Part shown: positions 54,579 through 64,000 of the stretch, in pieces
Layout of the letters: each line of letters opens with the position of its first letter
Numbering within the stretch: position 1 is the first letter of the stretch
Made by a program: the position numbers and the translations under genes
Assembly (NCBI GenBank): GCA_903863195.1
Contig: CAIPAY010000182.1
Coordinates: 1 to 64,000 of the forward strand
From: an uncultured Holophagaceae bacterium
GTDB lineage: Bacteria > Acidobacteriota > Holophagae > Holophagales > Holophagaceae
Reading direction: 5' to 3'
Length of the DNA stretch: 64,000 nucleotides
The notes under the pieces: model-generated
What the model saw: only the letters and a program-made list of their open reading frames with translations
What the model was told of the DNA's origin: nothing
Database searches by the model: none

Positions 54579-55559
54579 ATGCGTCCCTTCCTCTTTGCGC
54601 TCGCGGTCAGCACCCTGCTCCTCGGCCAAGGGGTCGTCCAGTACGCCCCCAAGGTGGATCCCAACCTGCCCCCCTATGTCCCCGGGGTGCAGATCGACAC
54701 CACCATCGAGAGCATCGGGGCCGACTCGCTGACCGATGTCTGGGATGAGTGGAAGGACGCCTTCAAGCTCCAGCAGCCCCGGGCGCAGTTCCGGGTCGTC
54801 CAGACCCTCTCCACCACGGCCGTGAAGGCCCTCATGGAGAGCAAGGTCTCCATGATCCACCTGGCCCGGGAGCTCACCCCCGAGGAGTTCCAGGCCTTCG
54901 AGAAGAAGTTCGGCTACAACGCCACCAAGGTGGTGGTCTGCTACGACGCCTTCATCGTGTTCGTGAACTCCGGCAACCCCCTCCGGGAGATCGGCATGGA
55001 CCAGCTGGACGCAATCTACTCCACCACGCGCCTGGCCGGCTATCGGCCGGAGGTGCCGGTGGAAACCTGGGGTGACCTGGGGCTCCGGGGCGACTATGTG
55101 AAGCGGCCGATCCACCCCTACATGCGGGCCGAAGGCACAGCAGCGCGCGGTGCCATCCGGGACCAGGTGCTGCTGAAGGGCAAGTACAAGCCCAGTGTCA
55201 TCGATGCCGTGGACTGGCCGAGCATCGCGGAGAAAGTGATGACCGACGCCTCGGGCATCGGCATCGCCACGCTCTCCAACTGGCTCTCGCGGAACAAGAC
55301 TCTGGCGGTCACGCCTCTGCAGACCAAGGACGCGGTCTCTCCCACCCAGGAGAACGTAGTCACGGGCAAGTATCCCCTGTCCAGGACCTACTACTTCTAC
55401 CTGAACCGCGAGCCCGGGAAGGCCCTGGCGCCGGACCTGTGGGAGTTCCTGCAGTTCATTCTTTCGCAGCAGGGGCAGACCGCCGTGACCCAGGCCTCGC
55501 TCTACCCGATGCCTGCGGACATCGCCCAGGTCTACCGCAAGCGCCTCCGGAGCAACTGA
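54579..55559 (+). CDS. PstS-like phosphate/anion-binding periplasmic protein
   Basis: SIGADSLTDVWDEWKDAFKLQQPRAQFRVV...SMIHLARELTPEEFQAFEKKFGYNATKVVVCYDAFIVFVNSGNPLREIGMDQLDAIYS; PBP-like family. Confidence 0.85.
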   Translation: MRPFLFALAVSTLLLGQGVVQYAPKVDPNLPPYVPGVQIDTTIESIGADSLTDVWDEWKDAFKLQQPRAQFRVVQTLSTTAVKALMESKVSMIHLARELTPEEFQAFEKKFGYNATKVVVCYDAFIVFVNSGNPLREIGMDQLDAIYSTTRLAGYRPEVPVETWGDLGLRGDYVKRPIHPYMRAEGTAARGAIRDQVLLKGKYKPSVIDAVDWPSIAEKVMTDASGIGIATLSNWLSRNKTLAVTPLQTKDAVSPTQENVVTGKYPLSRTYYFYLNREPGKALAPDLWEFLQFILSQQGQTAVTQASLYPMPADIAQVYRKRLRSN

Positions 55560-55715
55560 CCAGCCCGGAAACCTTCGGGAAGGCCCTCCACTCATCCCCC
55601 CGCAGCTGTCATTCGATGGCCTGCAGGTGTCATCCATCGATCCGGATGCACCAAACCCCGCGGAGAGGTATCTCCTGGTGTGGACGGACAGCCCGCCCCC
55701 ACCCAGGAGTCACTC

Positions 55716-56234
55716 ATGAGCACCCACCCCCTTCGCTTTGCCGCCCTCACCGCGGCCCTGCTGGCCATCGGCGTTTCCCTCTCCGCTCAAGGCCCCGGAT
55801 TTGGTCCCGGCCCCGGCACCCACCAGGGTCCCGGCTTTCGGGGGCTGAACCTCACCGGGGACCAGCAGACCAAGGTGAAGGCCATCCATGAGCGCCACCA
55901 GGCCGCCTTCAAGACCAAGGGCGAGGCCGCCCGGGCCACCCACGAGGCTCTGCGCACCGCCATGGCGGATGCCGCCACCGATGCCACGGTCCTGCGGACC
56001 CTGCACGACAAGGTCTCCGCCGCCCAGTTCGAGATGATGCTCGAGCACCGGGCCGTGCAGCAGGAGATCCTGCCCCTCCTGACCACGGAGCAGAAGGCCA
56101 AGTTCCAGAAGGGCCCCATGGGCATGGGCCCCGGTCAGGGCAAGGGGCCTCGTGGCAGAGGCGGCATGGGCATGGGGCGCGGCCCCGGGGGCCCCGGCAT
56201 GATGGGCACCGACTGCCCCCCCGCGAAGCCCTGA
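55716..56234 (+). CDS. Spy/CpxP-like periplasmic protein with Met/Gly-rich C-terminus
   Basis: Signal peptide; LTGDQQTKVKAIHERHQAAFKTKGEAARATHEALRTAMADAATDATVLRTLHDKVSAAQFEMMLEHRAVQQEILPLLTTEQKAKFQKG; tail GPMGMGPGQGKGPRGRGGMGMGRGPGGPGMMG. Confidence 0.85.
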   Translation: MSTHPLRFAALTAALLAIGVSLSAQGPGFGPGPGTHQGPGFRGLNLTGDQQTKVKAIHERHQAAFKTKGEAARATHEALRTAMADAATDATVLRTLHDKVSAAQFEMMLEHRAVQQEILPLLTTEQKAKFQKGPMGMGPGQGKGPRGRGGMGMGRGPGGPGMMGTDCPPAKP

Positions 56235-56257
56235 CGAGCCCGGTATCCTGACAGTCC

Positions 56258-57382
56258 ATGCGCGCTTCTGCGGTCCTGCACACCACCTTCCAGCAGCTGC
56301 GGCGCCCCCGAACCTGGGGCGCCGCACTGCTGTTCGGCCTGGTCTGGAACGGCGCCAGGGTGCTCCTGGGCGGCCCCGAGCCTGGCCCGGTCGAGGCTCT
56401 GGTGCCGGTCCTCTGGGTGGCCCTCTTCATGGTGCTGGTGCCGCTGCCCTGGCAGTGGACCGGCGATGACGCACCCATGGCCAGCGTGCTGCGCGGGGCC
56501 GCCCAGGCCCTGCCCTGGATGGCCGCGCTGACCCTGGGCATTCTGCTGCTCCTGGGCTCGGCCGCACCCCAGGTGCTGCCCGGCCGGGGGATGGGCCCCG
56601 GGATGGGGCCAGGCATGAGCATGATGGAGCGCGGCCCGATGCACCGGGGCCTGCGCCCGCCGCCGTTGGAGGCCCGCTGGCTGGCGATCCATCCCCGGCT
56701 CTGGCTGCTGGGGCTGGCGCACTTCTCCTTCGGGCTGCTGCTGGGCTGGATCCTGGCGGGCCGCGAGCGGGCTGAGCTGCAGGCCACCGCCGCGCAGCAG
56801 GCGGCCGACGAGGCCAGGGCCCGGACCCTGCAGGGCCAGATGAACCCCCATGTGCTGTTCAACGCCATCAGCGCCCTCACGGAGTTGGTGCGCGAGGATC
56901 CCGTGGCGGCGGAGCGCGCCCTGGTCAGCCTGTCAGACCTGCTGCGCGCCCTGCTGGAGCACGGCTCGCGCCTGCGGGCGCCCCTGGGCGACGAGCGCCG
57001 CCTGGTGGAGCACCACCTCGCTCTGGAGCGCCTCCGCCTAGGGCACCGCCTCCGGGAGACCTGGGACTGGCCCGAGGCCCTCGATGCACTGGAGATTCCT
57101 CCCCTGATGGTGCAGCCCCTGGTGGAGAACGCCCTCAAGCACGGAGTCTCCGTGGCCGTGGGCGGTGGCAGCCTGGACGTGCGCATCACCCGGGAGGGCA
57201 GCCTGCTCCGGGTGCGCGTGGCCAACACCGGGCCGGCCCCGGCGGCGGGCGAAGGTGCGGGCATCGGCCTGAAGAACCTGCGGGAGCGGCTCCGCCTGCA
57301 GGGCGCCCCGGCGGACGCGCTGCAGCTCACCCGCGAGGGCGACTGGACCATCGCCGAGCTGAAGCTCCAGGTGCCCGCATGA
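56258..57382 (+). CDS. LytS/YehU-type sensor histidine kinase
   Basis: LQGQMNPHVLFNAISALTELVREDP (His_kinase), PPLMVQPLVENALKHGVS, GIGLKNLRERL; four TM helices N-terminally. Confidence 0.93.
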   Translation: MRASAVLHTTFQQLRRPRTWGAALLFGLVWNGARVLLGGPEPGPVEALVPVLWVALFMVLVPLPWQWTGDDAPMASVLRGAAQALPWMAALTLGILLLLGSAAPQVLPGRGMGPGMGPGMSMMERGPMHRGLRPPPLEARWLAIHPRLWLLGLAHFSFGLLLGWILAGRERAELQATAAQQAADEARARTLQGQMNPHVLFNAISALTELVREDPVAAERALVSLSDLLRALLEHGSRLRAPLGDERRLVEHHLALERLRLGHRLRETWDWPEALDALEIPPLMVQPLVENALKHGVSVAVGGGSLDVRITREGSLLRVRVANTGPAPAAGEGAGIGLKNLRERLRLQGAPADALQLTREGDWTIAELKLQVPA

Positions 57383-58095
57383 GCGCCTCGGCCCTGCGCG
57401 TGCTGGTGGCCGAGGACGAGCCCTTCAACCTGCGGCGGCTGTCACGGCTGCTGCGCGAGGCGGGCTGCGAGGTGGTGGCGGAGCTGGAGGACGGCCCCTC
57501 GGTGCTGGCGTGGCTGGCCCGGGGAGAGCCCGTGGACGCGCTGTTCCTCGACATCCAGATGCCCGGCCTCACGGGCCTGGACCTGGCGGCGGAGCTGGCC
57601 CATGAGATCCCGGTGGTGTTCGTCACGGCCTACGCCGAGCACGCCGTGCGGGCCTTCGAGCAGGCGGCCACGGACTACCTGCTGAAGCCCGTCACCGCCG
57701 AGCGGCTGGCGGCCACACTGCAGCGCCTGCGCAGCCCCGCCCACCGCGACCCAGCCCGGCCCGCGGGGCCCTTCCGCGTGCCCGTGAAGGCTGGCGAGGG
57801 CCTAGTGCTGGTGGACCTGGGAAAGATCACCCACTTCAGCTTCGAGGACGGCGCCGTGTGGGCCTTCTTGGGCGAGCCTCTGCGCACCACCTGGAAGACC
57901 CTGGCCGAGGCGGAGCAGGCCCTGGGGGACCGCGTCGTGCGCGGCCACCGCCACCTGCTGATCCGCCCCGAGGCCGTGGTGGGCCTGCGCGCCAGTGAGT
58001 CCGGTCGCCTCCTCGTGCGCCTCAGCGGCAACGTCGAGCTCGAAGTGAGCCGAGGCGCCGCGCCCGCCTTCAAGGCAAGGTTGGGGCTCGCGTAG
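57379..58095 (+). CDS. LytTR-family response regulator
   Basis: LRVLVAEDEPFNLRRLSRLLREAG...DALFLDIQMPGLTGLDLA...VVFVTAYAEHAVRAFEQAATDYLLKPV; C-terminal LytTR domain. Confidence 0.93.
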   Translation: MSASALRVLVAEDEPFNLRRLSRLLREAGCEVVAELEDGPSVLAWLARGEPVDALFLDIQMPGLTGLDLAAELAHEIPVVFVTAYAEHAVRAFEQAATDYLLKPVTAERLAATLQRLRSPAHRDPARPAGPFRVPVKAGEGLVLVDLGKITHFSFEDGAVWAFLGEPLRTTWKTLAEAEQALGDRVVRGHRHLLIRPEAVVGLRASESGRLLVRLSGNVELEVSRGAAPAFKARLGLA

Positions 58096-58104
58096 CGCGG
58101 GTGT

Positions 58105-58479
58105 CTACACTTCCGCGATGAGCTCGATCTCGACTTTGGCACCGCGGGGGAGGGCCGCGACCTGGATGGTGCTGCGGGCGGGCTTGGCGCTGCCGAGGAC
58201 CTTCTCGTAGACGGCGTTGAAGGCGGCGAAGTCGCCGAGGTCCGTGAGGAACACCGTGGTCTTCACCACGCGGTCCCAGCTGGTGCCGGCATCGGCGAGG
58301 ACGGCGCTGAGGTTCTTCAGCACCTGCTCGGTCTGGGCCTCGATGGGACCCGTGACCATCTCCATGGTCTCGGGGACCAGGGGGATCTGGCCGGCGGTGA
58401 ACAGGTGGTTGCCCGAGATCTTGGCCTGGCTGTAGGGGCCGATGGCAGCAGGGGCGGCGGGGGTCGAGATCGTGCGCAT
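58105..58479 (-). CDS. ridA: RidA/YjgF family enamine/imine deaminase
   Basis: MRTISTPAAPAAIGPYSQAKISGNHLFTAGQIPLVPETMEMVTGPIEAQTEQVLKNLSAVLADAG. Confidence 0.96.
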   Translation of the reverse strand: MRTISTPAAPAAIGPYSQAKISGNHLFTAGQIPLVPETMEMVTGPIEAQTEQVLKNLSAVLADAGTSWDRVVKTTVFLTDLGDFAAFNAVYEKVLGSAKPARSTIQVAALPRGAKVEIELIAEV

Positions 58480-58554
58480 GGAAAACTCCAGGAAACGGCA
58501 AGCCAATAACCATACCCCAGAAAGCCAGGGCAGAGGGTCAGACCAAGCCTTCAG

Positions 58555-59529
58555 TCAGTGCTTCTTGCCCCAGCGGCGCTTCTTGTGGCGCCAGTTGCGG
58601 CCGGGCTTGGGGGCGGGCTGGAGGGGAGCGTCGAAGGGCGAGGCCGGTTGTTCCAGCTCGGGCTCGCCGTCACCGTCACCGTCGTCCATGCGCCGCGGGC
58701 CTTCCTCGATCTGCTGCTGCACCCACTGGGCCGTGCGGTGCATGAGCGCCGCGAGGCAGAGGCTGGTCTCGATGCGGGCATAGGGCAGGGGGCCGAGCTG
58801 GGTGAACACCGAGGGATCCGGCGGGATCACCCGGGGGATGATCACCTCGGGCAGCGGCATGGGCAGGGCGTCGTAGGCCTCCTCGGGCAGGCGGCGCCAG
58901 ATCTCTGGCTGGGCCTGCTCCTGCTTGAGCAGGTCCGCCACAGTCTGGCGCTTCTTGGGGGGCCGGCCGCGCTTCTTGGGGGCGGCCACGGCGGCGGCGT
59001 CCAGGGCGGTCTGCAGGGCCTTGAGGACCTCGCCGCGGCTCTTGCCGCGCAGGTCGAAGAGCAGCCAGGGGTCGCGGTCCAGGGCCTCGGCCATGACGTA
59101 GCACACGGCGGCCACGTGCTTGCAGGGGTTGGCCCAGTCCGGGCAGTCGCAGTGGGTCTGCAGTTCCTTGGGTACGCGGGGATAGAGGCTGGCGCCCGCC
59201 TCGCGGAAGGTCTCGTCCAGGCCCTGGGGCATCTCGCCCGCCAGCAGCGAGGCCACGAAGCGGCTCTCCAGGGCGATGCGGTCGAGGGCCTTCTCCCACT
59301 GGGCCGAGGTCAGGGCGGGCAGGCCCAGGGTCACGTTGTAGGTCTTGCGGCCGTGGACCCGGGCCTGGATCTCGCCCGGCTGCACGCCGAAGTGGGAGAC
59401 GTGGCCGTCCTCGGCGTACTTCTTCCCGCGGGGCAGGCGGTTCTCGTAGTCGTCTCCGAGCTTCTCGAGGCCCTGAATCCAGAGGCGGCCCCACCAGGTG
59501 GCGCCGAAGCGGTCGGCGTGGCTCATCAT
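58555..59529 (-). CDS. SWIM zinc-finger protein
   Basis: HCDCPDWANPCKHVAAVCYVMAEAL (CxCxnCxH); WWGRLWIQGLEKLGDDYENRLPRGKKYAEDGHV. Confidence 0.92.
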   Translation of the reverse strand: MMSHADRFGATWWGRLWIQGLEKLGDDYENRLPRGKKYAEDGHVSHFGVQPGEIQARVHGRKTYNVTLGLPALTSAQWEKALDRIALESRFVASLLAGEMPQGLDETFREAGASLYPRVPKELQTHCDCPDWANPCKHVAAVCYVMAEALDRDPWLLFDLRGKSRGEVLKALQTALDAAAVAAPKKRGRPPKKRQTVADLLKQEQAQPEIWRRLPEEAYDALPMPLPEVIIPRVIPPDPSVFTQLGPLPYARIETSLCLAALMHRTAQWVQQQIEEGPRRMDDGDGDGEPELEQPASPFDAPLQPAPKPGRNWRHKKRRWGKKH

Positions 59530-62500
59530 GGCGCCACCTCCTTCGCGGTGCGCCGCACGGGCTTGGGGGCGGCTTCTTCGCCGTTGCCTTCATCCGGGTC
59601 CAGCAGCTCGGCGTCCGGGTCCAGCGCCACCAGCTGGCGCAGGGCGTCGTCGTCCAGCTCGGTGAGCCAACCTTCGCCGGAGCCGACCACGCGGTCCGCG
59701 AGGTCGCGCTTGGACTCCAGCAGCGCGTCGATCTTCTCTTCCAGGGTGCCGATGGTGACCAGCTTGTGGACCTGCACGTTCTTGGTCTGGCCGATGCGGT
59801 AGGTGCGGTCCGTGGCCTGGTCCTCCACGGCGGGGTTCCACCAGCGGTCGAAGTGGAAGACGTGGGTGGCGGCCGTGAGATTCAGGCCGACGCCGCCCGC
59901 CTTGAGGCTGAGCAGCAGCACCGGGGCCGCGTCCGCGTCCTCCTGGAAGGTGCGCACCATCTCGTCGCGGCCCTCGCGGGTGGTGCCGCCGTGCAGGAAG
60001 GGCGGCTCGAAGCCCAGGGCCTCCTGGAGGTGCACCTGCAGCCGGTCGCCCATCTCCTTGAACTGGGTGAAGACCAGGGCGCGCTCGCCGGCCTCCACGA
60101 CCTCTTCGAGCATCTCGGTGAGCCGGTCCAGCTTGCCGCTGCGGCCGCGGTAGGGACCCTGCTGCTTGAGGAACTGGCTTGGGTGGTTACAGATCTGCTT
60201 GAGGTGCGTGAGCAGGGCCAGGATGCGGCCGCGACGCTCGATGCCGGTGGCCGCGTCCAGCTCTTCGTCCATCTTCTCGACGCGGTACTGGTAGAGCTCG
60301 GCCTGCTCGCGGCTGAGGGTGGTGTACACCTTCATCTCGTGCTTCTCGGGCAGGTCCTGGATGATGCTCTTGTCGCTCTTGAGGCGGCGCAGGATGAAGG
60401 GGCCGATGCGCTGGCGCAGCTCGTTGGCGGCGTCGGGATCACGGTACTTCTCGATGGGCGTGGCGAACTGCTCCTTGAACTGGGACTCGCTGCCCAGGTA
60501 GCCCGGCAGCCCGGCGCTCATGATGGCCCAGAGCTCCGTGAGCCGGTTCTCGATGGGCGTGCCCGTGAGGGCAAGGCGGAAGCTGCCGCGCAGCTTGCGG
60601 ATGGCCTTGGCCTGGGCCGACCCTGCGTTCTTGATGGCCTGGGCCTCGTCCACGACCATCATGCCCCAGTGCCGCTTGGCGAAGGTCTCCTCCTCACGGC
60701 GCACCACGCCGTAGGTGGTGAGCACCAAGGTGTGGGGCTTGAAGGTGGCGGGCAGGCGGTCCCGGTTGTTGCCGTGGTGCACGAAAACCGGCAGGGTGGG
60801 GGCGAACTTGGCCAGCTCCCGCTCCCAGTTGCCCAGCAGCGAGGTGGGGCAGACCAGCAGCGTGGCCGGACCGTCCTTGGGTTTCTGGGTCTGCCGGTGC
60901 AGCAGCAGGGCCAGCACCTCGATGGTCTTGCCGAGGCCCATGTCGTCGGCGAGGATGCCGCCCAGGCCCAGGCGGCACAGGCCTTCCAGCCAGGCGAGGC
61001 CGCGCAGCTGGTAAGGGCGCAGCTGGCCCTGGAAGCTGGCGGGCTGGGTGATGGGCTTGTCCGGCAGGATCTTCAGGTCTTCCAGGGCCGCGCCGAAGTC
61101 ACCGGCGACCTCCACCTCGATGGCCTCGCTCACTCCGGGGATGCTGGCGGTGCCCGTGAGGGCGGCGGCCAGGGCCTCGCCCTTGCTCATGCTGCCGAAG
61201 CCCGCGCCGCGGCTGGCCTGGATCACGGAGCTGATCTGCTTGAGGGTCTCGGGGTCCAGGGCTACCCATTTGCCCTTCCAGGCCACCAGTGGGTGCTTGA
61301 GGCTGGCCATCTGGGCGAAGTCCTCCACGCTCAGGGCGTCGTCGCCGAGCATGAGCGACCAGTCGGCGCTGACGCTGCCCTCGAGCCCGGCCTGGGCCAG
61401 GGGAGTAGCCTCGGCCACGTCCCGGGCGCCCAGGCGTACTTTGGCGCGGAGCCGCTTGGCGCCGCCGAAGTCCGCCAGGGCCTCGGGGATGTGGACCAGG
61501 AAGCCGGCCTCCTTCAGCTGGGCCGCGCCGCGGGTCAGGAAGCCCCAGGCCTCCGTGGGCCGCAGGACCAGGTCCTCGGGCTTCTGGCCCGAGAGCGCCC
61601 GCTCCAGGGCGGGGAAGAAGGGCACGGCCCGGGCCAGGCCCCGCAGCAGCGACTGGCGGGCCTGCAGCACGTCGGGCTCCGTGGAGGGCTCCCAGAGCTT
61701 GGCCACGCCGATGTCGGCCCCGGCCTCGGTCTCCAGGCCCACCTTGAGGATCCAGCCCACCTCGGCGAGGCGGTCAGCGTCCTGCACGGTCTGGCCGATG
61801 GCGGGCACCGGCGGCGCCTCCAGGCGCAGGCTCGGCCGCAGCCACTGGGGCCGCGCGCCCTCGCTCCACTGGTCCAGCTGCTCGCCCAGGGTGCGCTCAG
61901 TGATGCCGGTGGTGGGGAACTCCGGCAGCTGGTGGGAGAGGGCCACCATGATGCGCTCGTCCCAGGGCAGCCGGTCCCGCTTGTGGCCGCGCAGGCGGTG
62001 GATGAGGCCCAGTCGCGGGTCATCCCCGGCCCGGAGGCCCCCGGCCACGAAGCGCATGATGAAGTCCGCGCCATCCTCCAGGAAGGCGGTCAGCACCTGG
62101 TCCGCAGCCGGCGGCATGGCCAGGTCATCCTCGATGTCGAAGGCGTCCAGCTCGCCCAGGGGGACGGTCTTGGTGAAGGCCCAGAGGTCCGCCTCGGGGA
62201 ACGCCAGGGCCGCCGGCGGCATGGCTTCCGCCAGCTCCCGCAGGATGGCGCGGTCTGAGGGGCTGGTGAGGCTCACGCCCCAGCGGGCCTTCCAGGGGGT
62301 GCCGGTGGTGTCCAGCTGGGGCAGCAGGGCGCCACGGACCACCAGGGACTGGAGCAGGCGCAGGGCCGTGGCCCAGTAGCGCAGGGTGGGGCCGGCGTTC
62401 CCGGGCCGCAGGGCCAGGGAGGACAGCCAGGGGTAGGCCCGCTGCCAGCGGAGGGGCAGGGTGTGCATCTCCACCAGGGAGCCGTCGGCCACGAAGAGCT

Positions 62501-62651
62501 GGGCCTTGGCGGGGGTGAGCCGCTCCCGGCCCTGGAGCTCGCCGGGGATCGTCCGCAGGGCCCGGAGCCACTCGGCAGGTTCCACCGCCTCGGGCATGCA
62601 GAGGAGGAACCCGCGGTCCTGGGGTCGATACTGGAGGAAGGGATTCAGCAT
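59526..62651 (-). CDS. SNF2-family DEAD/DEAH helicase
   Basis: LRPYQLRGLAWLEGLCRLGLGGILADDMGLGKTIEVLALLLH, VVDEAQAIKNAGS, LTGTPIENRLTELW, HFDRWWNPAVEDQATDRTYRIGQ. Confidence 0.96.
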   Translation of the reverse strand: MLNPFLQYRPQDRGFLLCMPEAVEPAEWLRALRTIPGELQGRERLTPAKAQLFVADGSLVEMHTLPLRWQRAYPWLSSLALRPGNAGPTLRYWATALRLLQSLVVRGALLPQLDTTGTPWKARWGVSLTSPSDRAILRELAEAMPPAALAFPEADLWAFTKTVPLGELDAFDIEDDLAMPPAADQVLTAFLEDGADFIMRFVAGGLRAGDDPRLGLIHRLRGHKRDRLPWDERIMVALSHQLPEFPTTGITERTLGEQLDQWSEGARPQWLRPSLRLEAPPVPAIGQTVQDADRLAEVGWILKVGLETEAGADIGVAKLWEPSTEPDVLQARQSLLRGLARAVPFFPALERALSGQKPEDLVLRPTEAWGFLTRGAAQLKEAGFLVHIPEALADFGGAKRLRAKVRLGARDVAEATPLAQAGLEGSVSADWSLMLGDDALSVEDFAQMASLKHPLVAWKGKWVALDPETLKQISSVIQASRGAGFGSMSKGEALAAALTGTASIPGVSEAIEVEVAGDFGAALEDLKILPDKPITQPASFQGQLRPYQLRGLAWLEGLCRLGLGGILADDMGLGKTIEVLALLLHRQTQKPKDGPATLLVCPTSLLGNWERELAKFAPTLPVFVHHGNNRDRLPATFKPHTLVLTTYGVVRREEETFAKRHWGMMVVDEAQAIKNAGSAQAKAIRKLRGSFRLALTGTPIENRLTELWAIMSAGLPGYLGSESQFKEQFATPIEKYRDPDAANELRQRIGPFILRRLKSDKSIIQDLPEKHEMKVYTTLSREQAELYQYRVEKMDEELDAATGIERRGRILALLTHLKQICNHPSQFLKQQGPYRGRSGKLDRLTEMLEEVVEAGERALVFTQFKEMGDRLQVHLQEALGFEPPFLHGGTTREGRDEMVRTFQEDADAAPVLLLSLKAGGVGLNLTAATHVFHFDRWWNPAVEDQATDRTYRIGQTKNVQVHKLVTIGTLEEKIDALLESKRDLADRVVGSGEGWLTELDDDALRQLVALDPDAELLDPDEGNGEEAAPKPVRRTAKEVAP

Positions 62652-62695
62652 GGAGCCCCGCTGCGGCGGTAGGCTGAGAGCCAGGGGGCAGAGCG

Positions 62696-63130
62696 ATGCG
62701 ACTCGGATTTGCTAGCGATCATGCTGGATTCGACCTGAAGGAGCGACTCAAGGGTTGGGCGCGGGAACACGGTCATGAGGTGGTGGATTTCGGCACGGAT
62801 GGCTTGGCCTCGGTGGACTATCCGGAATTCGCGCACCGCGCGGCGGAAGGCATGGATCAGTGGGAGCGCCTGGTGTTGGTCTGCGGATCCGGCATCGGCA
62901 TCAGCATCGCGGCCAACCGCCATGCTGGCATCCGCTGCGCGCTGGTGACCTCCCCCGAGCACGCGGCACTGGCCCGGCAGCACAATGACGCAAACGCCAT
63001 CGCTTTCGGCCAGCGGCTAACGGATCCGCTCAATGCAGAATCCTACCTGAAAATCTTCCTGGATACACCTTTTGAAGGTGGCAGGCACCAGGGGCGGGTC
63101 GACAAGATCGAGTGGAAAGGCTGCTGCTGA
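62696..63130 (+). CDS. rpiB: Ribose-5-phosphate isomerase B
   Basis: MRLGFASDHAGFDLKERLKGWAREHGHEVVDFGTDGLASVDYPEFA, VLVCGSGIGISIAANRHAGIRCALV. Confidence 0.96.
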   Translation: MRLGFASDHAGFDLKERLKGWAREHGHEVVDFGTDGLASVDYPEFAHRAAEGMDQWERLVLVCGSGIGISIAANRHAGIRCALVTSPEHAALARQHNDANAIAFGQRLTDPLNAESYLKIFLDTPFEGGRHQGRVDKIEWKGCC

Positions 63131-63846
63131 TGCGTGGAACCGAGGAATTACGCCCCCTGACCCTGGAAAAGAGCGTGCAGCTGCACGCCTCCGGCTCCTG
63201 CCTGGTGAGGCTGGGCCGGACCCACGTCCTCTGCGCCGCCAGCCTGGAGGAGCGGGTGCCCGGCTGGATGAAGGGGCGGGGCCAGGGCTGGCTCACCGCC
63301 GAATACGGGATGCTGCCCGCCGCCACCCACACCCGGTCTGACCGTGAGGCGGCCCGGGGCAAGCAGCAGGGCCGCACCGTGGAGATCCAGCGGCTCATCG
63401 GCCGCAGCCTGCGCCAGGCCGTGGACCTGGGTGCCCTGGGTGAGCGCACCCTCACCGTGGACTGCGACGTGCTCAATGCCGACGGCGGCACCCGCTGCGC
63501 GGCCATCACCGGCGCCTGGGTGGCCGTGGCGCTGGCGCTGCGGGGCCAGGGGCTGGAGCGCGCCCTGGTGCGCCAGGTGGCCGCCGTGAGCGCCGGGATC
63601 GTGGAGGCCGGCGAGGGCCGCCGCGGGCTTGTGCTGGACCTGGAGTACGAAGAGGACCACCTCGCGGCCGTGGACTGCAACCTGGTGGCGGCCCGCCGCA
63701 TGGGGGGTGGCGAGCTGGAGCTGGTGGAGCTCCAGGGCACCGGCGAAGGGCGGTCCTTCACCCGCGCTGAGGCGGCGGGGCTCATGGACCTGGGCCTGGC
63801 GGGCTGCGCAGCGCTCATGGAGGCGCAGCGGATCACCCTCGCATGA
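63130..63846 (+). CDS. rph: Ribonuclease PH
   Basis: GWLTAEYGMLPAATHTRSDREAARGKQQGRTVEIQRLIGRSLRQAVDLGALGERTLTVDCDVLNADGGTRCAAITGAWVA. Confidence 0.97.
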   Translation: MRGTEELRPLTLEKSVQLHASGSCLVRLGRTHVLCAASLEERVPGWMKGRGQGWLTAEYGMLPAATHTRSDREAARGKQQGRTVEIQRLIGRSLRQAVDLGALGERTLTVDCDVLNADGGTRCAAITGAWVAVALALRGQGLERALVRQVAAVSAGIVEAGEGRRGLVLDLEYEEDHLAAVDCNLVAARRMGGGELELVELQGTGEGRSFTRAEAAGLMDLGLAGCAALMEAQRITLA

Positions 63847-64000
63847 GAGCCCTGCTGCTGGCAGCGGCCCTGCCCGCCCTGGTGGCGGGTCAGGGCATGC
63901 CGGCAGCGACACCGGACCAGCCTGCGGTGCCCCGGCGCATCGAGGTCGCCCTCCAGCCCCCGGACATGGTGTTCCGGTTCCTGCCCCGGGTGGTCATCCC
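63843..64000 (+). CDS. Secreted protein, N-terminal fragment (truncated by window edge)
   Basis: ATG overlapping the rph stop; MRALLLAAALPALVAGQGMPAATPDQPAVPRRIEVALQPPDMVFRFLPRVVI, open to the window end. Confidence 0.5.
   Translation, partial: MRALLLAAALPALVAGQGMPAATPDQPAVPRRIEVALQPPDMVFRFLPRVVI

Overview
High-GC bacterial chromosomal window, densely coded, with long spurious antisense ORFs typical of such DNA. Gene content suggests a Geothrix/Holophaga-like Acidobacteriota, which is inference only. I call about 63 protein-coding genes. They include an acyl-CoA carboxylase beta subunit, AspA, a transaldolase-family protein, ThyX, QueA, an MsbA-type ABC transporter, RNase III, a Ser/Thr kinase, a flagellin-FlaG-FliD-FliS cluster, Upp, enolase, DapF, ParAB, AccD, FolC, SPFH and HtrA proteins, fused isobutyryl-CoA mutase (IcmF), a lytic transglycosylase, a LytS/LytTR two-component system, SWIM and SNF2 proteins, RpiB and RNase PH. 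I saw no rRNA, tRNA, CRISPR array or transposase. The most unusual items are: (1) a TrpC/IGPS-fold protein that has lost both catalytic lysines and is fused to a histone H1/AlgP-like KAAPKK repeat tail, with a strong internal in-frame ribosome-binding site and ATG that could release the tail as a separate protein; (2) an aspartase with an N-terminal Crp-like cyclic-nucleotide-binding domain; (3) a HisA-like barrel with its catalytic Asp changed to Asn, in a gene string with RNase III and a Ser/Thr kinase; (4) a family of two-tier palindromic elements clustered between icmF and a lytic transglycosylase, with a matching copy between two convergent genes 36 kb away; (5) a Spy/CpxP-like protein plus LytS/LytTR system sharing Met/Gly-rich periplasmic segments.
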